DNA of 64,000 nt from Candidatus Poribacteria bacterium (lineage in GTDB: Bacteria > Poribacteria > WGA-4E > WGA-3G): NCBI GenBank assembly GCA_012267415.1, contig JAAXGN010000122.1:62001-126000 (forward strand), in the 5' to 3' direction. Positions 45,221-53,306 of this stretch are shown here, in pieces; within the stretch, counting starts at the first letter, position 1; every line of letters starts with the position of its first letter. The notes below the pieces were generated by a model that searched no databases, was not told the DNA's origin, and saw only the letters and a program-made list of their open reading frames with translations. The position numbers and the translations under genes were made by a program.

Positions 45221-47504
45221 TATCTAAGATTTTTAAGTGTTCCCCAGGTTATTAAATGTTTGCCGGTCGGTGCAATAACACCCCGTAACCGGACCGTTGT
45301 CTGAATACCACGTGTACCCGTAAGGTCTACGTCCTCAAGTCTATAGTAATAAGCAACATCGGGTTTAGCGGTTCTGTCAATGAATTGATATGTGCTGCGT
45401 TCGCCAGTAGTGCCAGCACCCTGGATCAACTTCGGGTTGATACGTTGGAAGCTTTTGGCGCGTGAGGTGCTACGAAATATATTGAACCCTGCATTATTCA
45501 GTTCCGATTCCGTTGTCCAGCTGATAAGCACCTCATCCTTAACAAACTTTGCTGAGAAATGTGAAAGTTCCACAGGCAAAGGTTTGCCACGTCGATACCC
45601 CGGTGTGCCGAGATCCTGCGGACTGCCGTAGTAAATGCCTGCGACGAGATTCTTTGTGTCAACAGCACGAATCCAACCGCGCCTTGCTATCCCCGCACGC
45701 GGCACTTTTTCGTCAAAACGACGTATCAGGGAACTCCGAACACCTTCAACCAAGGTATCTGGAAGATCCCATGTCTTCTCGTCACCTGTAAACGTCGCTA
45801 TCTGGTCAACGAGGGTATCTTGAGAATTTGTCAGTTTCAGAGAAAATCCACCACCGGTAATGCTCTGGAATTGACTGACTATTATCTCTTGTTCAAGTCC
45901 TGCTATATGCAGAAGTGGCAATTGATAGACGTCATCATCTGAGAGGTTGCCACCCCCTGAATGCCTACCGAAAGCCGTAACAATCAATCTCGCTTGTTCT
46001 GGTGGGATGCGGAAGTCCTCTTCAAACGTAAATGTCAATTCTAAAGGGGCAGGTTGTGGACTTTTCCAATGGAGTTTCCATCCACTCAGGTTAACTTCTG
46101 TGCTGCCATTGTTATAGACTTCAAGCCATTGCGGTAATCCAGCTTCATCCCCGCCTGCCTCAAACATAAATTCGCTAAAGATGACTCTATAGGTAGCCTG
46201 TTCAGTTGGTGTTTGGTCCGTTTCATCTGTTCCACCTGCTCCACTTGCTCCTCCTGCTTCACCATTTTCATCTTCTTCACTATCTTCATCAGTTTCGTCA
46301 GTTTCCGATGATGCCTCGCCTGTGATGATGGTTTCAGTGATAACGAAAGCGTTTATACGACTATCATTCTGTGATTCTGCTATGACTGAGATCGTATACG
46401 TACCAGCTGTTGATAGTGCTGTGCGTGGAATCGTCAATGTAATATCCTCATAACTATCTGGAAAAAGCGTGAGTTCGGTTTGATCTAATATCGCAGTATC
46501 AGTAGAATCACTGACTGGTTCAAAATCTATCCTATCCAAATTGGAACCGGTATTTGTTATACGCAAGGTATAAGTTATATCGTCAGTATCACTCGTTGTA
46601 GAGGTCCGAGTTAGACCATCCAATCCCTCTAACGTAAGACCAACTCTGTTAGAGATTATATTCACTCTGACTGTAAGGGTGGAGGTGAGATTTTTGTCTA
46701 ATCCGGAAATCGCTTTGACTGTGACAGGATAAAAAGAGTATTTGGCAAAGAGAATCCCCGGAATTGTTAATGTCACTGCCTCTGAAGCTTGCGATGCAAG
46801 TGTTACTGAAGTTGATGAAAGTGCTAATTGTGCAAGTTCTGCTGTCATTGTCTCAAGATCTACTGCCTCTTGTCCAGAAAGCTCCGAGTAAGGACCACTA
46901 TCTGCAGATATTTCCAAGCTAATCGTATCAGGATCAGTACCGATGTTGGTAACCTGTAGGGTAAAAGTCGCATCAGAAATTGCAGTTGCTTCGGGTATGT
47001 TCTGAATGATATTTCCTTCAACAGTCAATTCGAAGTCAATAAGGGGGTCGTTCGGTTTTCTGACATTCAAAGTGAGAGGTATTTGAAAGAAGAAATCGGG
47101 ATCAGAAATATCCCCTCCTGTAAGCAATATATCAATTTCGTTCCGTTTTCCTGGTCGGTGTTTTGCGATTTCTGATCGCTCAATCGTAAGTGTCACATCA
47201 TGTGTTGCTGTCCCACGTAGAAAAAAGTTTTCGCCCGGACTAATTCCAACTGCAACCACCGCAATTGGATTTCTTCTTGTGATCGCACCATACTCCATAG
47301 TTATTGCGCGGTTCTCTCCCGCTTCACCTGTAAAACGGACGGTAAAAGTTATATCATCCGTATCATTAGTGTTAGTTCGTTGAGTTGCTCTGCCTACAAC
47401 TTCTATTGTTGTAGCATCAGCGGTTTGGGGTAAAGAAATCGGGGTAAAGAAATCAATGTACACAGTAGCAGTAGCGTAATCGTAAGTAGAACTCGTTTAT
47501 CCAT
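45220..47504 (-). CDS. Secreted lamin-tail/NEW3-like domain protein, signal peptide broken by 14-bp duplication
   Basis: The protein has two or three NEW3-like beta-sandwiches (LQVTNIGTDPDTISLEISAD, LRITNTGSNLDRIDFEPVSD), a lamin-tail domain (YRVIFSEFMFEAGGDE, QWLEVYNNGSTEVNLSGWKL) and a C-terminal FN3-like module ending KHLITWGTLKNLR. The start ATG 47504, with GGAGG upstream, opens a good signal peptide (MDKRVLLTITLLLLCTLISL), but a perfect 14-bp tandem duplication (47427-47454) pushes it out of frame. Removing one copy gives ...LISLPQTADATT, continuous with the rest. As it stands, translation would need to begin at an internal GTG (47463) without a signal peptide. The protein is otherwise intact (about 760 residues restored). 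Confidence 0.8.
47427..47454. repeat. Perfect 14-bp tandem duplication in signal-peptide codons
   Basis: GGGGTAAAGAAATC occurs twice back to back (47427-47440, 47441-47454). Because 14 is not a multiple of three, loss of one copy would restore the reading frame of the secreted lamin-tail protein. Confidence 0.95.
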
Positions 47505-47527
47505 TATTTGATCCTCCATATAAAATG

Positions 47528-48226
47528 TTAATACAACAGTGCATCAAACTGATCAGTATCCTTTTCCTCAATTGGATCGTCTTCAATAATTCGATCATCT
47601 TTGGTAATTGGGTCATCTTTGGTGTCTTTATCTGTTTTGTAACCAAAAATCTCTATTTCACGAATTTTCGCAGCAGCACGCGCGCGTCTGAAACCACCTA
47701 TCCCGGTTTTGCTATCTCATAAACTGCGTGTTACATTGGTTAACCTATTTGCACCTTGCTTGCGTGCTAATACTGCATCATCTGTTGTTCCTATAACAAC
47801 AAGCTTGACTTTGTCCGTTGGAAGTAGGTGAAAAACGGGAACAACGGCTATCCCTTTCTTGACACTTTGCACCTCTTTAATCAACTGCCAATCTGTATCT
47901 GATAAAGCACTTCCACCTTTGTCTACATAGAGATTAAATTTTTTGATATTATCTGAATGGATAATAATCTTACGAATAACCTTTTTCTCAGGTAAAGTGA
48001 TGGTAACTTCGGGGGCACTTCTCCCAACTCCCTTTGTTCCCCTTCTCGCCTGGGCATGACCGATGGTTTCCATATCGCCATCAATCGCTTCCATGCTGGT
48101 AGACTTAGTACCATCAAGTAGCGAGTAGTTATCGCTCCATTCTTGTACCGAAAACAGCACACTACACCCAATCATAAAGGTACAAATACATAAAAGTGAA
48201 AGCAGAATAAAAAATTTATTAACCAT
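47528..48226 (-). CDS. Lipoprotein with discoidin-like domain, in-frame TGA
   Basis: The first 169 codons encode a lipoprotein (signal FMIGCS, acylated Cys near 21) with a discoidin (F5/8 type C)-like beta-sandwich: EVTITLPEKKVIRKIIIHSD, LYVDKGGSALSDTDWQLIKE. The ORF stops at TGA 47719-47717, but the same frame stays open for another 62 codons to TAA at 47528, encoding RAAAKIREIEIFGYKTDKDT, which is a plausible natural C-terminus for this fold (I-R-E-I-E-I-F-G is a hallmark final strand). So TGA probably replaces a sense codon such as TGG. The tail ends in acidic repeats (KDDPITKDDRIIEDDPIEEK). A GGAG precedes the start. The lamin-tail gene follows 24 bp later. Confidence 0.7.
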
Positions 48227-48421
48227 TATGGTCTCCTTTGTCGGGATTTACGAATTACCCATTCGTTTTTCATAAATTGACATTTTAAACCCGACCTTTT
48301 TAGTAAACATAACATAGGATTTCATAAGATTATACAGATACTGCAAAAGTTATGCAAGTAAATTTTACATTTTAATTCAAATTTTAGTGAATTTATATCA
48401 ATTATTCCAAATTTGTGCGAT

Positions 48422-48538
48422 TTATAGTAAAATTAAAAATTAAAGAGACATATCAACGTTTACGATGACCAACCCGCGTAGGGGCGAGGTCTCCTCGCCC
48501 GCTGTGGAGTGTATCATTAATTCCGAAGTTCACTATAA
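48422..48538. repeat. MITE-1 copy 4 (inverted) with family A palindrome
   Basis: Opposite orientation to the other three copies: the left end is TTATAGTAAAATTAAAAATT and the right end complementary to TTATAGTGAACTTCGGAATT. The palindrome is at about 48477-48502. It lies in the 491-bp gap 48227-48717, in which the only other structure I see is a direct repeat of GGCATTCATACC (about 48589 and 48615) and a segment (AACTCCGATTCCTGACTA, 48646) that also occurs near 44990. Confidence 0.75.
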
Positions 48539-48717
48539 TAAGGAGTCGAGATGGAAGATTGGAAGGGGGGATGGGTGGATACTGCAATGGCATTCATACC
48601 CGGGGAATGCCAAAAGGCATTCATACCGTTGATTTCTTGATTTGAACTCCGATTCCTGACTATCACTGAGTTAAGTCGCGATTCAGACAAAAAAGGTAAC
48701 AATAACTTTATACCCCA

Positions 48718-49470
48718 CTACACCTCCACCATGCCGAATCCTGCGCTGTTTTTATCACCGAATCCGCATTCATATCCGGTCCGTATCAGCGCGACACTGC
48801 CGGTAACACGAAACGGACATAATACCCCGCGGATTTTGATTCCTCTGAAATCTACTAAGCGGGTGACTCTGCCTTCTTTTCTACGGATATAGGCGTTATC
48901 ATATTGGAAGGTGAGGGTGTCGTCTTGTGGGATGCGTCCATGTATGGCTTGATGTTTGTGTAGTAGGTTTTGACGGATAAGGTCGGAAAGATAGGGGTCG
49001 TCTGGTAGGCAGTAGTGGGTGCGGCGATTGCCATCAACTTCACGCACAGCGGACATGACAACAGGTGATAAACAACGGAAGAACATCTCTGACCGAAAAC
49101 AGGGGGCACGCGGGATCGTCACGTCTCTTACCCTTAGGTGACGATCCCCAATGGATAGTCTGCCTTCAGTGAGGAGGGTGTCCGCAAAGTGGGTTAGGAA
49201 TTCTACTACGGGTGAGGATACGGACCACGTTAAAGTAGACCGAAAATGGATCTGTTCACCCCTGATGTGCCGACGTTCCGCCATCAGTTGAGAGAAGGTG
49301 AATAGTTTGAACCGTTTCTCAGCGGCGTGAAAACCTTCTTCATGTAGAAAATCAGCAAATGCAGGATTAGATGCTGATAGGAACCGGTAAATCACACCGA
49401 CGAGTAGGTGGTTATAGTTGATCGGTAAAGTGATACCGTTGTTTACATCAGCAACGATTTTTACACGCAT
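48718..49470 (-). CDS. cas6: CRISPR-associated endoribonuclease Cas6
   Basis: A 250-residue Cas6 of the RAMP type. MRVKIVADVNNGITLPINYN and HLLVGVIYRFLSASNPAFADFLHEEGF are the usual first ferredoxin-like segment, FKLFTFSQLMAERRHI the second-strand region, and the C-terminal GYECGFGDKNSAGFGMVEV is the glycine-rich loop (G-x-G-x-x-x-x-G-x-G) that defines the family. His residues in the helix after strand 1 (YNHLLVG) may be catalytic. Cas6 cuts the pre-crRNA at the repeat hairpin. It stands 15 kb from cas8-cas7-cas5 and no repeat array is next to it. CGGAG precedes the ATG. Cas6 could serve the type I-B effector in trans. Confidence 0.9.
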   Translation of the reverse strand: MRVKIVADVNNGITLPINYNHLLVGVIYRFLSASNPAFADFLHEEGFHAAEKRFKLFTFSQLMAERRHIRGEQIHFRSTLTWSVSSPVVEFLTHFADTLLTEGRLSIGDRHLRVRDVTIPRAPCFRSEMFFRCLSPVVMSAVREVDGNRRTHYCLPDDPYLSDLIRQNLLHKHQAIHGRIPQDDTLTFQYDNAYIRRKEGRVTRLVDFRGIKIRGVLCPFRVTGSVALIRTGYECGFGDKNSAGFGMVEV

Positions 49471-49650
49471 CTGTTATCTCCGTTCCTTGTTATAGTGGAA
49501 TTTACAATTATGGTGAAATATGGAAATTATTATACACTTTCATCCCCTGATAGGTGCCATAAGGATATCGCACATTATGCATCAATCTAAGAAATTTATG
49601 CGTTAGTAAGAATACTCCTCAATATTTATTGTGACTGGGGATTGTCCATA

Positions 49651-49820
49651 TTCAGTCCCATAGGGACGATATGTTTATAGATCACGGTTAAACAAGGCCT
49701 CTTTAGTCCCGTAGGGACGATATGTTATCTAATTTCTTGTTTTACACATATCGTCCCTACGGGACTAAAGAGGGGGGTGTCAACGTTTTTCTATAAACAT
49801 ATCGTCCCTACGGGACTGAG
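49651..49820. repeat. Family D nested palindromes (four AGTCCCGTAGGGACGATATG units)
   Basis: Four copies of AGTCCCGTAGGGACGATATG at about 49654 (one mismatch), 49704, 49746 and 49795. The first two point right, the last two left. Copy 1 pairs with copy 4 including their flanks (TTTATAG), and copy 2 pairs with copy 3 including CTCTTT, so the whole region can fold into one long two-tier hairpin; each unit also contains a short GTCCC-GGGAC stem. It lies about 180 bp upstream of cas6. Confidence 0.85.
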
Positions 49821-49933
49821 GTAACTATTAGATTGGTTTATCTTCTTAAAATTCCGTTTATGGTGCGATTTCCTAAACACACCGTTGTAGACTGTATAAA
49901 TGATTCCATAATCCACCATAATTGGACACTTCT

Positions 49934-49988
49934 GTAGCGCAAACTTTTAGTTTGCGTCTCATCGGCACAAACTAAAAGTTTGTGCTAC
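49934..49988. repeat. Family C palindrome, double
   Basis: Two arms, GTAGCGCAAACTTTTAGTTT and its partner AAACTAAAAGTTTGTGCTAC, separated by eight bases; each arm is itself self-complementary around TTTTAG. It lies 14 bp beyond the dctM stop codon and may act as its terminator. The rest of the 49471-50001 gap, apart from family D (49651-49820), shows a single MITE-1-like end (49494) and degenerate family B traces (49546, 49860). Confidence 0.75.
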
Positions 49989-50001
49989 AATTCAGGGAGT
50001 C

Positions 50002-51288
50002 TCAGAATAAAGGTTCGGAGACTTTGCCAAGGACTTTCGGTAACCAAAGACTTAAATCAGGAATATAGGTTACAAGGATTAAGGCTATCAGGAGCAAACC
50101 GATGAACAGTAGAACGGATCTATAGAGTAAAACGACCGGTTTCTTGAACTTCATGCTTGATATGAAGAGGTTCATGCCGATGGGGGGTGTGAGATACCCG
50201 ATTTCAAGATTTGTTAAGACGATGACGCCGAGGTGTACCTTATCAATCCCTAACGCATCCGCCATAGGAAGAAGCAGTGGAACAATGATGACGATGGCTG
50301 AAAAGATGTCCATCAGGCAACCGACAATTAACAGGAAAACATTGAGACCGATGAGCGTTATGATCTTATTATCTGTGATGGATGTTATCCAATCAAGCAC
50401 CATATCAGGTACGCCGAGGTTAATTAGATAGTTTGTTAACGCTAATGCCATAGCGAGGATGATAAGGATCGCACCGACAAGCACCATACTCTCTTTAACG
50501 ATACGGGGTAGTGCTTTGACTGAAATGGATCTGTGAATACACATCTCAACAATACAGACATAGATAACAGTCAATGCTGCAACTTCGTCAAGTGATACGA
50601 AACCACTCAGAATTCCGCCCAAAACAAGTAATGGCAGGAACAGTTCCCATTTTGCGTCCCAAAGTGTTCGGAAGAATTCATCCCAGTTAAACGGGGTTGT
50701 TTCAGTCTTTTTAAAGAGACTCCAACCACTGCAATATGAGCTGAGGATGAAGAGGATAATTAGTCCCGGGATAATGCCGGCAAAGAACATTGCATCAATA
50801 TCTACTTTCGCGATGATAGCGTATAGAATGAGTGGTATACTAGGAGGGAACAGTAGACCGATGCTTCCTGATGCAGTGATCAATCCGAGCGAAAAGTTCT
50901 CATTATAGGTCTGACGTAAGATAGGATAGACTAAACCACCAAGGGCAATGATCGTTACGCCGGACGCGCCTGTGAAAGTGGTGAAAAACGCACATGTCAC
51001 GAGGACAACGATAGCAATACCACCCGGTAACCACCCGACGCTTGCTCTGGCGAATGCAACTAACCTTTGCGGTGCTTTCCCTTCTGCAATGATATATCCG
51101 GCAAGTGTAAAGAGCGGAATAATATTAATTGTAGTGTATGCTGTGAGCCTATTGATTTCAATGAGGATTACACTGATTGGAAAATCGGCAGCTGCAAATC
51201 CGATAATCGTTGCGCCACCGAGTAGGACAAAGAGTGCACCTCCCAAGAGGGCAAACCCCACTAATCCGATACCGATAAGTATTCCCAT
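50002..51288 (-). CDS. dctM: TRAP transporter large membrane subunit
   Basis: A 428-residue protein with about twelve transmembrane segments in the DctM/SiaQM-M family: GVTIIALGGLVYPIL, LLFPPSIPLILYAIIAKVDI, the conserved FLLIVGCLMDIFSAIVIIVP and LTPPIGMNLFIS. It forms the translocating part of a sodium-driven TRAP system with the small subunit encoded directly upstream (TAATG overlap, one base shared). The periplasmic binding protein (DctP) is not in the window, so the substrate is unknown; family substrates include dicarboxylates, sialic acid and sugar acids. The next gene on the minus strand is not part of this unit. Confidence 0.92.
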   Translation of the reverse strand: MGILIGIGLVGFALLGGALFVLLGGATIIGFAAADFPISVILIEINRLTAYTTINIIPLFTLAGYIIAEGKAPQRLVAFARASVGWLPGGIAIVVLVTCAFFTTFTGASGVTIIALGGLVYPILRQTYNENFSLGLITASGSIGLLFPPSIPLILYAIIAKVDIDAMFFAGIIPGLIILFILSSYCSGWSLFKKTETTPFNWDEFFRTLWDAKWELFLPLLVLGGILSGFVSLDEVAALTVIYVCIVEMCIHRSISVKALPRIVKESMVLVGAILIILAMALALTNYLINLGVPDMVLDWITSITDNKIITLIGLNVFLLIVGCLMDIFSAIVIIVPLLLPMADALGIDKVHLGVIVLTNLEIGYLTPPIGMNLFISSMKFKKPVVLLYRSVLLFIGLLLIALILVTYIPDLSLWLPKVLGKVSEPLF

Positions 51289-51824
51289 TAGTCAATGTCT
51301 CCTTCGGTATCAGCAGTAACCGTATCATTACCTGTCAAACGGATTCCGAGCTGTAGCAGTAGGTGAATATCTATGATAGAAAATCCGATGGGTATGATTG
51401 TCTTTGCCCACCATAAAGGTATTGTTCCGATGAGAGTTTTCGGACTCTCCTGTTCATCAATCAGGAATACGAACCCGTAGTAGACTAAGATACTTACGAC
51501 AATTATGCTTAAAATATCAATGAGATAATGGCAGTAGTGTTTGATTTTTTCGGGTAAGATGTGATTGAGCACATCTATGCTGATGTGTCGTTTCTCGGCA
51601 GTGGCAAGTGCAGCACCCAGAAAACATAACCAGAGTGTGAGGTTTTGAAGCATCACCGTTTTCCAGAGCAGACTTATACCGAAACCGTAACGTAAAACGA
51701 TTTCAAGAATTGCGAGTCCGATCATTAAAGCAATGATTAAGCACAACAGAACTGTTTCGATTTTGCTCAAGAAGGTGTTTATACGTTGCAGTACCATAAG
51801 CGTCAATTTAGTGATTGTTCCCAT
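51288..51824 (-). CDS. dctQ: TRAP transporter small membrane subunit
   Basis: A 178-residue protein with four helices in the DctQ pattern: LLCLIIALMIGLAILEIVLRY, NLTLWLCFLGAALATAEKRHISIDVL (the W-L-x-x-x-G-A-A-x-A-x-x-x-x-x-H-I signature), IDILSIIVVSILVYYGFVFL and IPLWWAKTIIPIGFSII. It stabilises and assists DctM. The start ATG 51824 lies inside a tandem repeat: the same start region occurs again upstream in two further copies (51851 and 51907), the last of which also has an ATG and would give only a 12-codon peptide. Confidence 0.9.
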   Translation of the reverse strand: MGTITKLTLMVLQRINTFLSKIETVLLCLIIALMIGLAILEIVLRYGFGISLLWKTVMLQNLTLWLCFLGAALATAEKRHISIDVLNHILPEKIKHYCHYLIDILSIIVVSILVYYGFVFLIDEQESPKTLIGTIPLWWAKTIIPIGFSIIDIHLLLQLGIRLTGNDTVTADTEGDID

Positions 51825-51972
51825 TCTGGTAGGTGCGATATCCTTATCGCACCATAAGCGTCAATTTAGCAACACCCCGTTCTGGTAGGTGCGATATCCC
51901 TATCGCACCATAAGCGTCAATTTAGTGATTGTTCCCATTCTGGTAGGTGCGATTAGGAAATCGCACCTACCG
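51793..51972. repeat. Tandem triplication of dctQ start region with family B palindrome
   Basis: Three copies of a 56-58-bp unit (51793-51850, 51851-51906, 51907-51972). Each holds the dctQ start segment (CATAAGCGTCAATTTAG) and a family B palindrome. Copy 3 retains ATG followed by G-T-I-T-K-L-T-L-M-V-R then a stop. The spacer of copy 2 differs (AACACCCC). Confidence 0.85.
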
Positions 51973-52042
51973 GCCTGCGGTATAGCTGCTCTCTGCGGTT
52001 TTATCTCTTGTCCATCCATCCTTCCACCCATTTACGCTTCCA

Positions 52043-53296
52043 CTATTGTAATACTTGAATACCCGCTGCAGGAAGGATGGCAACTTTCGCGTTAGGTGGC
52101 AGTTTCTCTGTCATCAGTTGTATCAACTGCTCTAAATCTCGGAAGAGGAGAGATGATGGATACTCTTTGTAGAAATCATCTCTATCAAAATGCTCAGACC
52201 AGACATGAAGTTGTGATTGTCTTCCCAGTTTTGGTTCTGGGGTCGGTTTCGTGGGTAACCTTTCTATTTTCTGACGTACATACTTCGGATAATCGAGTCG
52301 GTCGAACAGACCGTGAAAACATGATCCATCGGTTGCTGGATAGAGTGCAATGGTGTATGCGTTCTCAAAATAGGAGAAGGCAGCCAGTGCTTTATCAAGT
52401 TGAATGGCGTCTGCGTCAAGCGGATAGCAGTTTATGATGACCAGGTCGCTTTGTGTGCGAGTTGTTTCGGATATTTTGGTCCTGTAGGTATCCAAGGCAA
52501 AATGTGAACCTTTACGGTGTGCCTTAACGAAATCTCCCACGAAGAGACCACATATTTCTCGGCGACTATTGAGGACGACATTGGCGATAGCATCCAATCC
52601 GAGCGCAGCTGCTGCCATCTCAATCGTATCCCTTCTGTCGGGTTCGTCGCTCTCACCTTCAATTACGGCGGGTCCGCGTCCGGGAGGAAATTTATGGAAA
52701 TAATACATGGTTGAGAAACCTGCGGTGCCGGGAACGATGAGTTTTGCCCCACCACTAAAACCGACTGAACTGTGTGGATGGAGCCCACCGAGACAGATTT
52801 TGAAATCTGCATCCGCGACTGTGCGATTGATATAGAGCGGCGTGCCGTTTTCAAGATTTCCCAATGCGCGTAAATCTTTGCTTAGGAAGTCATGGTTTGT
52901 CACCTCATATTCTGCTACGATATCTGCTCCGAGTTTTTTTACCATCTCTTCATCGGAAATAGGACGGTGTCCACCAACGCCGACAACAAATCGGATTTCC
53001 GATTTAGGCACACCTGCTGTGTTAAATTCACGGAGTAGAAACGGAATAACCTGATATGCGGGTGTGGGACGACTCATATCATCTACGATGATGGTCGCAC
53101 TCTTCTTGTCTTTGGCTAATTCAGAGATACGTTTTGTGCCGATTGTTTCAGCAAAGGCTTTTTCGATCTGTGCGTTGGTGAGGGCAGGTGCGTCCTTAGG
53201 GTTCAGCATCTCTATATGCCAATCGGTTGGAAAACTGAGTGTGAGTTCGTTATCCCCGTACCATGCACCGGATCGGACAGTAGCAGTGTTCTTCAT
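52043..53296 (-). CDS. LarA-like nickel-dependent racemase family protein
   Basis: A 417-residue protein of the LarA/DUF2088 family. Family landmarks include VDDMSRPTPAYQVIPFLL (nucleotide-cofactor loop), VGVGGHRPISDEEM, an NHD turn, LGGLHPHSSVGFSGGAKLIV (the SGGAKL loop) and PGTAGFSTMYYFHK. LarA racemises lactate using a nickel-pincer nucleotide; related enzymes racemise other 2-hydroxy acids such as malate or phenyllactate, so the substrate here is open. The His and Lys residues of the motifs are present. It is the last gene of an operon with pyrG and kdsB (11-bp gap). GAGG lies before the ATG. Confidence 0.8.
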   Translation of the reverse strand: MKNTATVRSGAWYGDNELTLSFPTDWHIEMLNPKDAPALTNAQIEKAFAETIGTKRISELAKDKKSATIIVDDMSRPTPAYQVIPFLLREFNTAGVPKSEIRFVVGVGGHRPISDEEMVKKLGADIVAEYEVTNHDFLSKDLRALGNLENGTPLYINRTVADADFKICLGGLHPHSSVGFSGGAKLIVPGTAGFSTMYYFHKFPPGRGPAVIEGESDEPDRRDTIEMAAAALGLDAIANVVLNSRREICGLFVGDFVKAHRKGSHFALDTYRTKISETTRTQSDLVIINCYPLDADAIQLDKALAAFSYFENAYTIALYPATDGSCFHGLFDRLDYPKYVRQKIERLPTKPTPEPKLGRQSQLHVWSEHFDRDDFYKEYPSSLLFRDLEQLIQLMTEKLPPNAKVAILPAAGIQVLQ

Positions 53297-53306
53297 AACT
53301 CATCCT

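Noticed and set aside
47717-47719. Reassigned genetic code (TGA or TAG as sense)
   Set aside because: TGA ends cas7 and the symporter and TAG ends pyrG at family-consistent positions, and housekeeping genes have no internal TGA or TAG.
49651-49820. Possible CRISPR array near cas6
   Set aside because: Four units only, two in each orientation, with unequal gaps (about 50, 42 and 49 bp) and no uniform spacers. A CRISPR array has direct repeats only.
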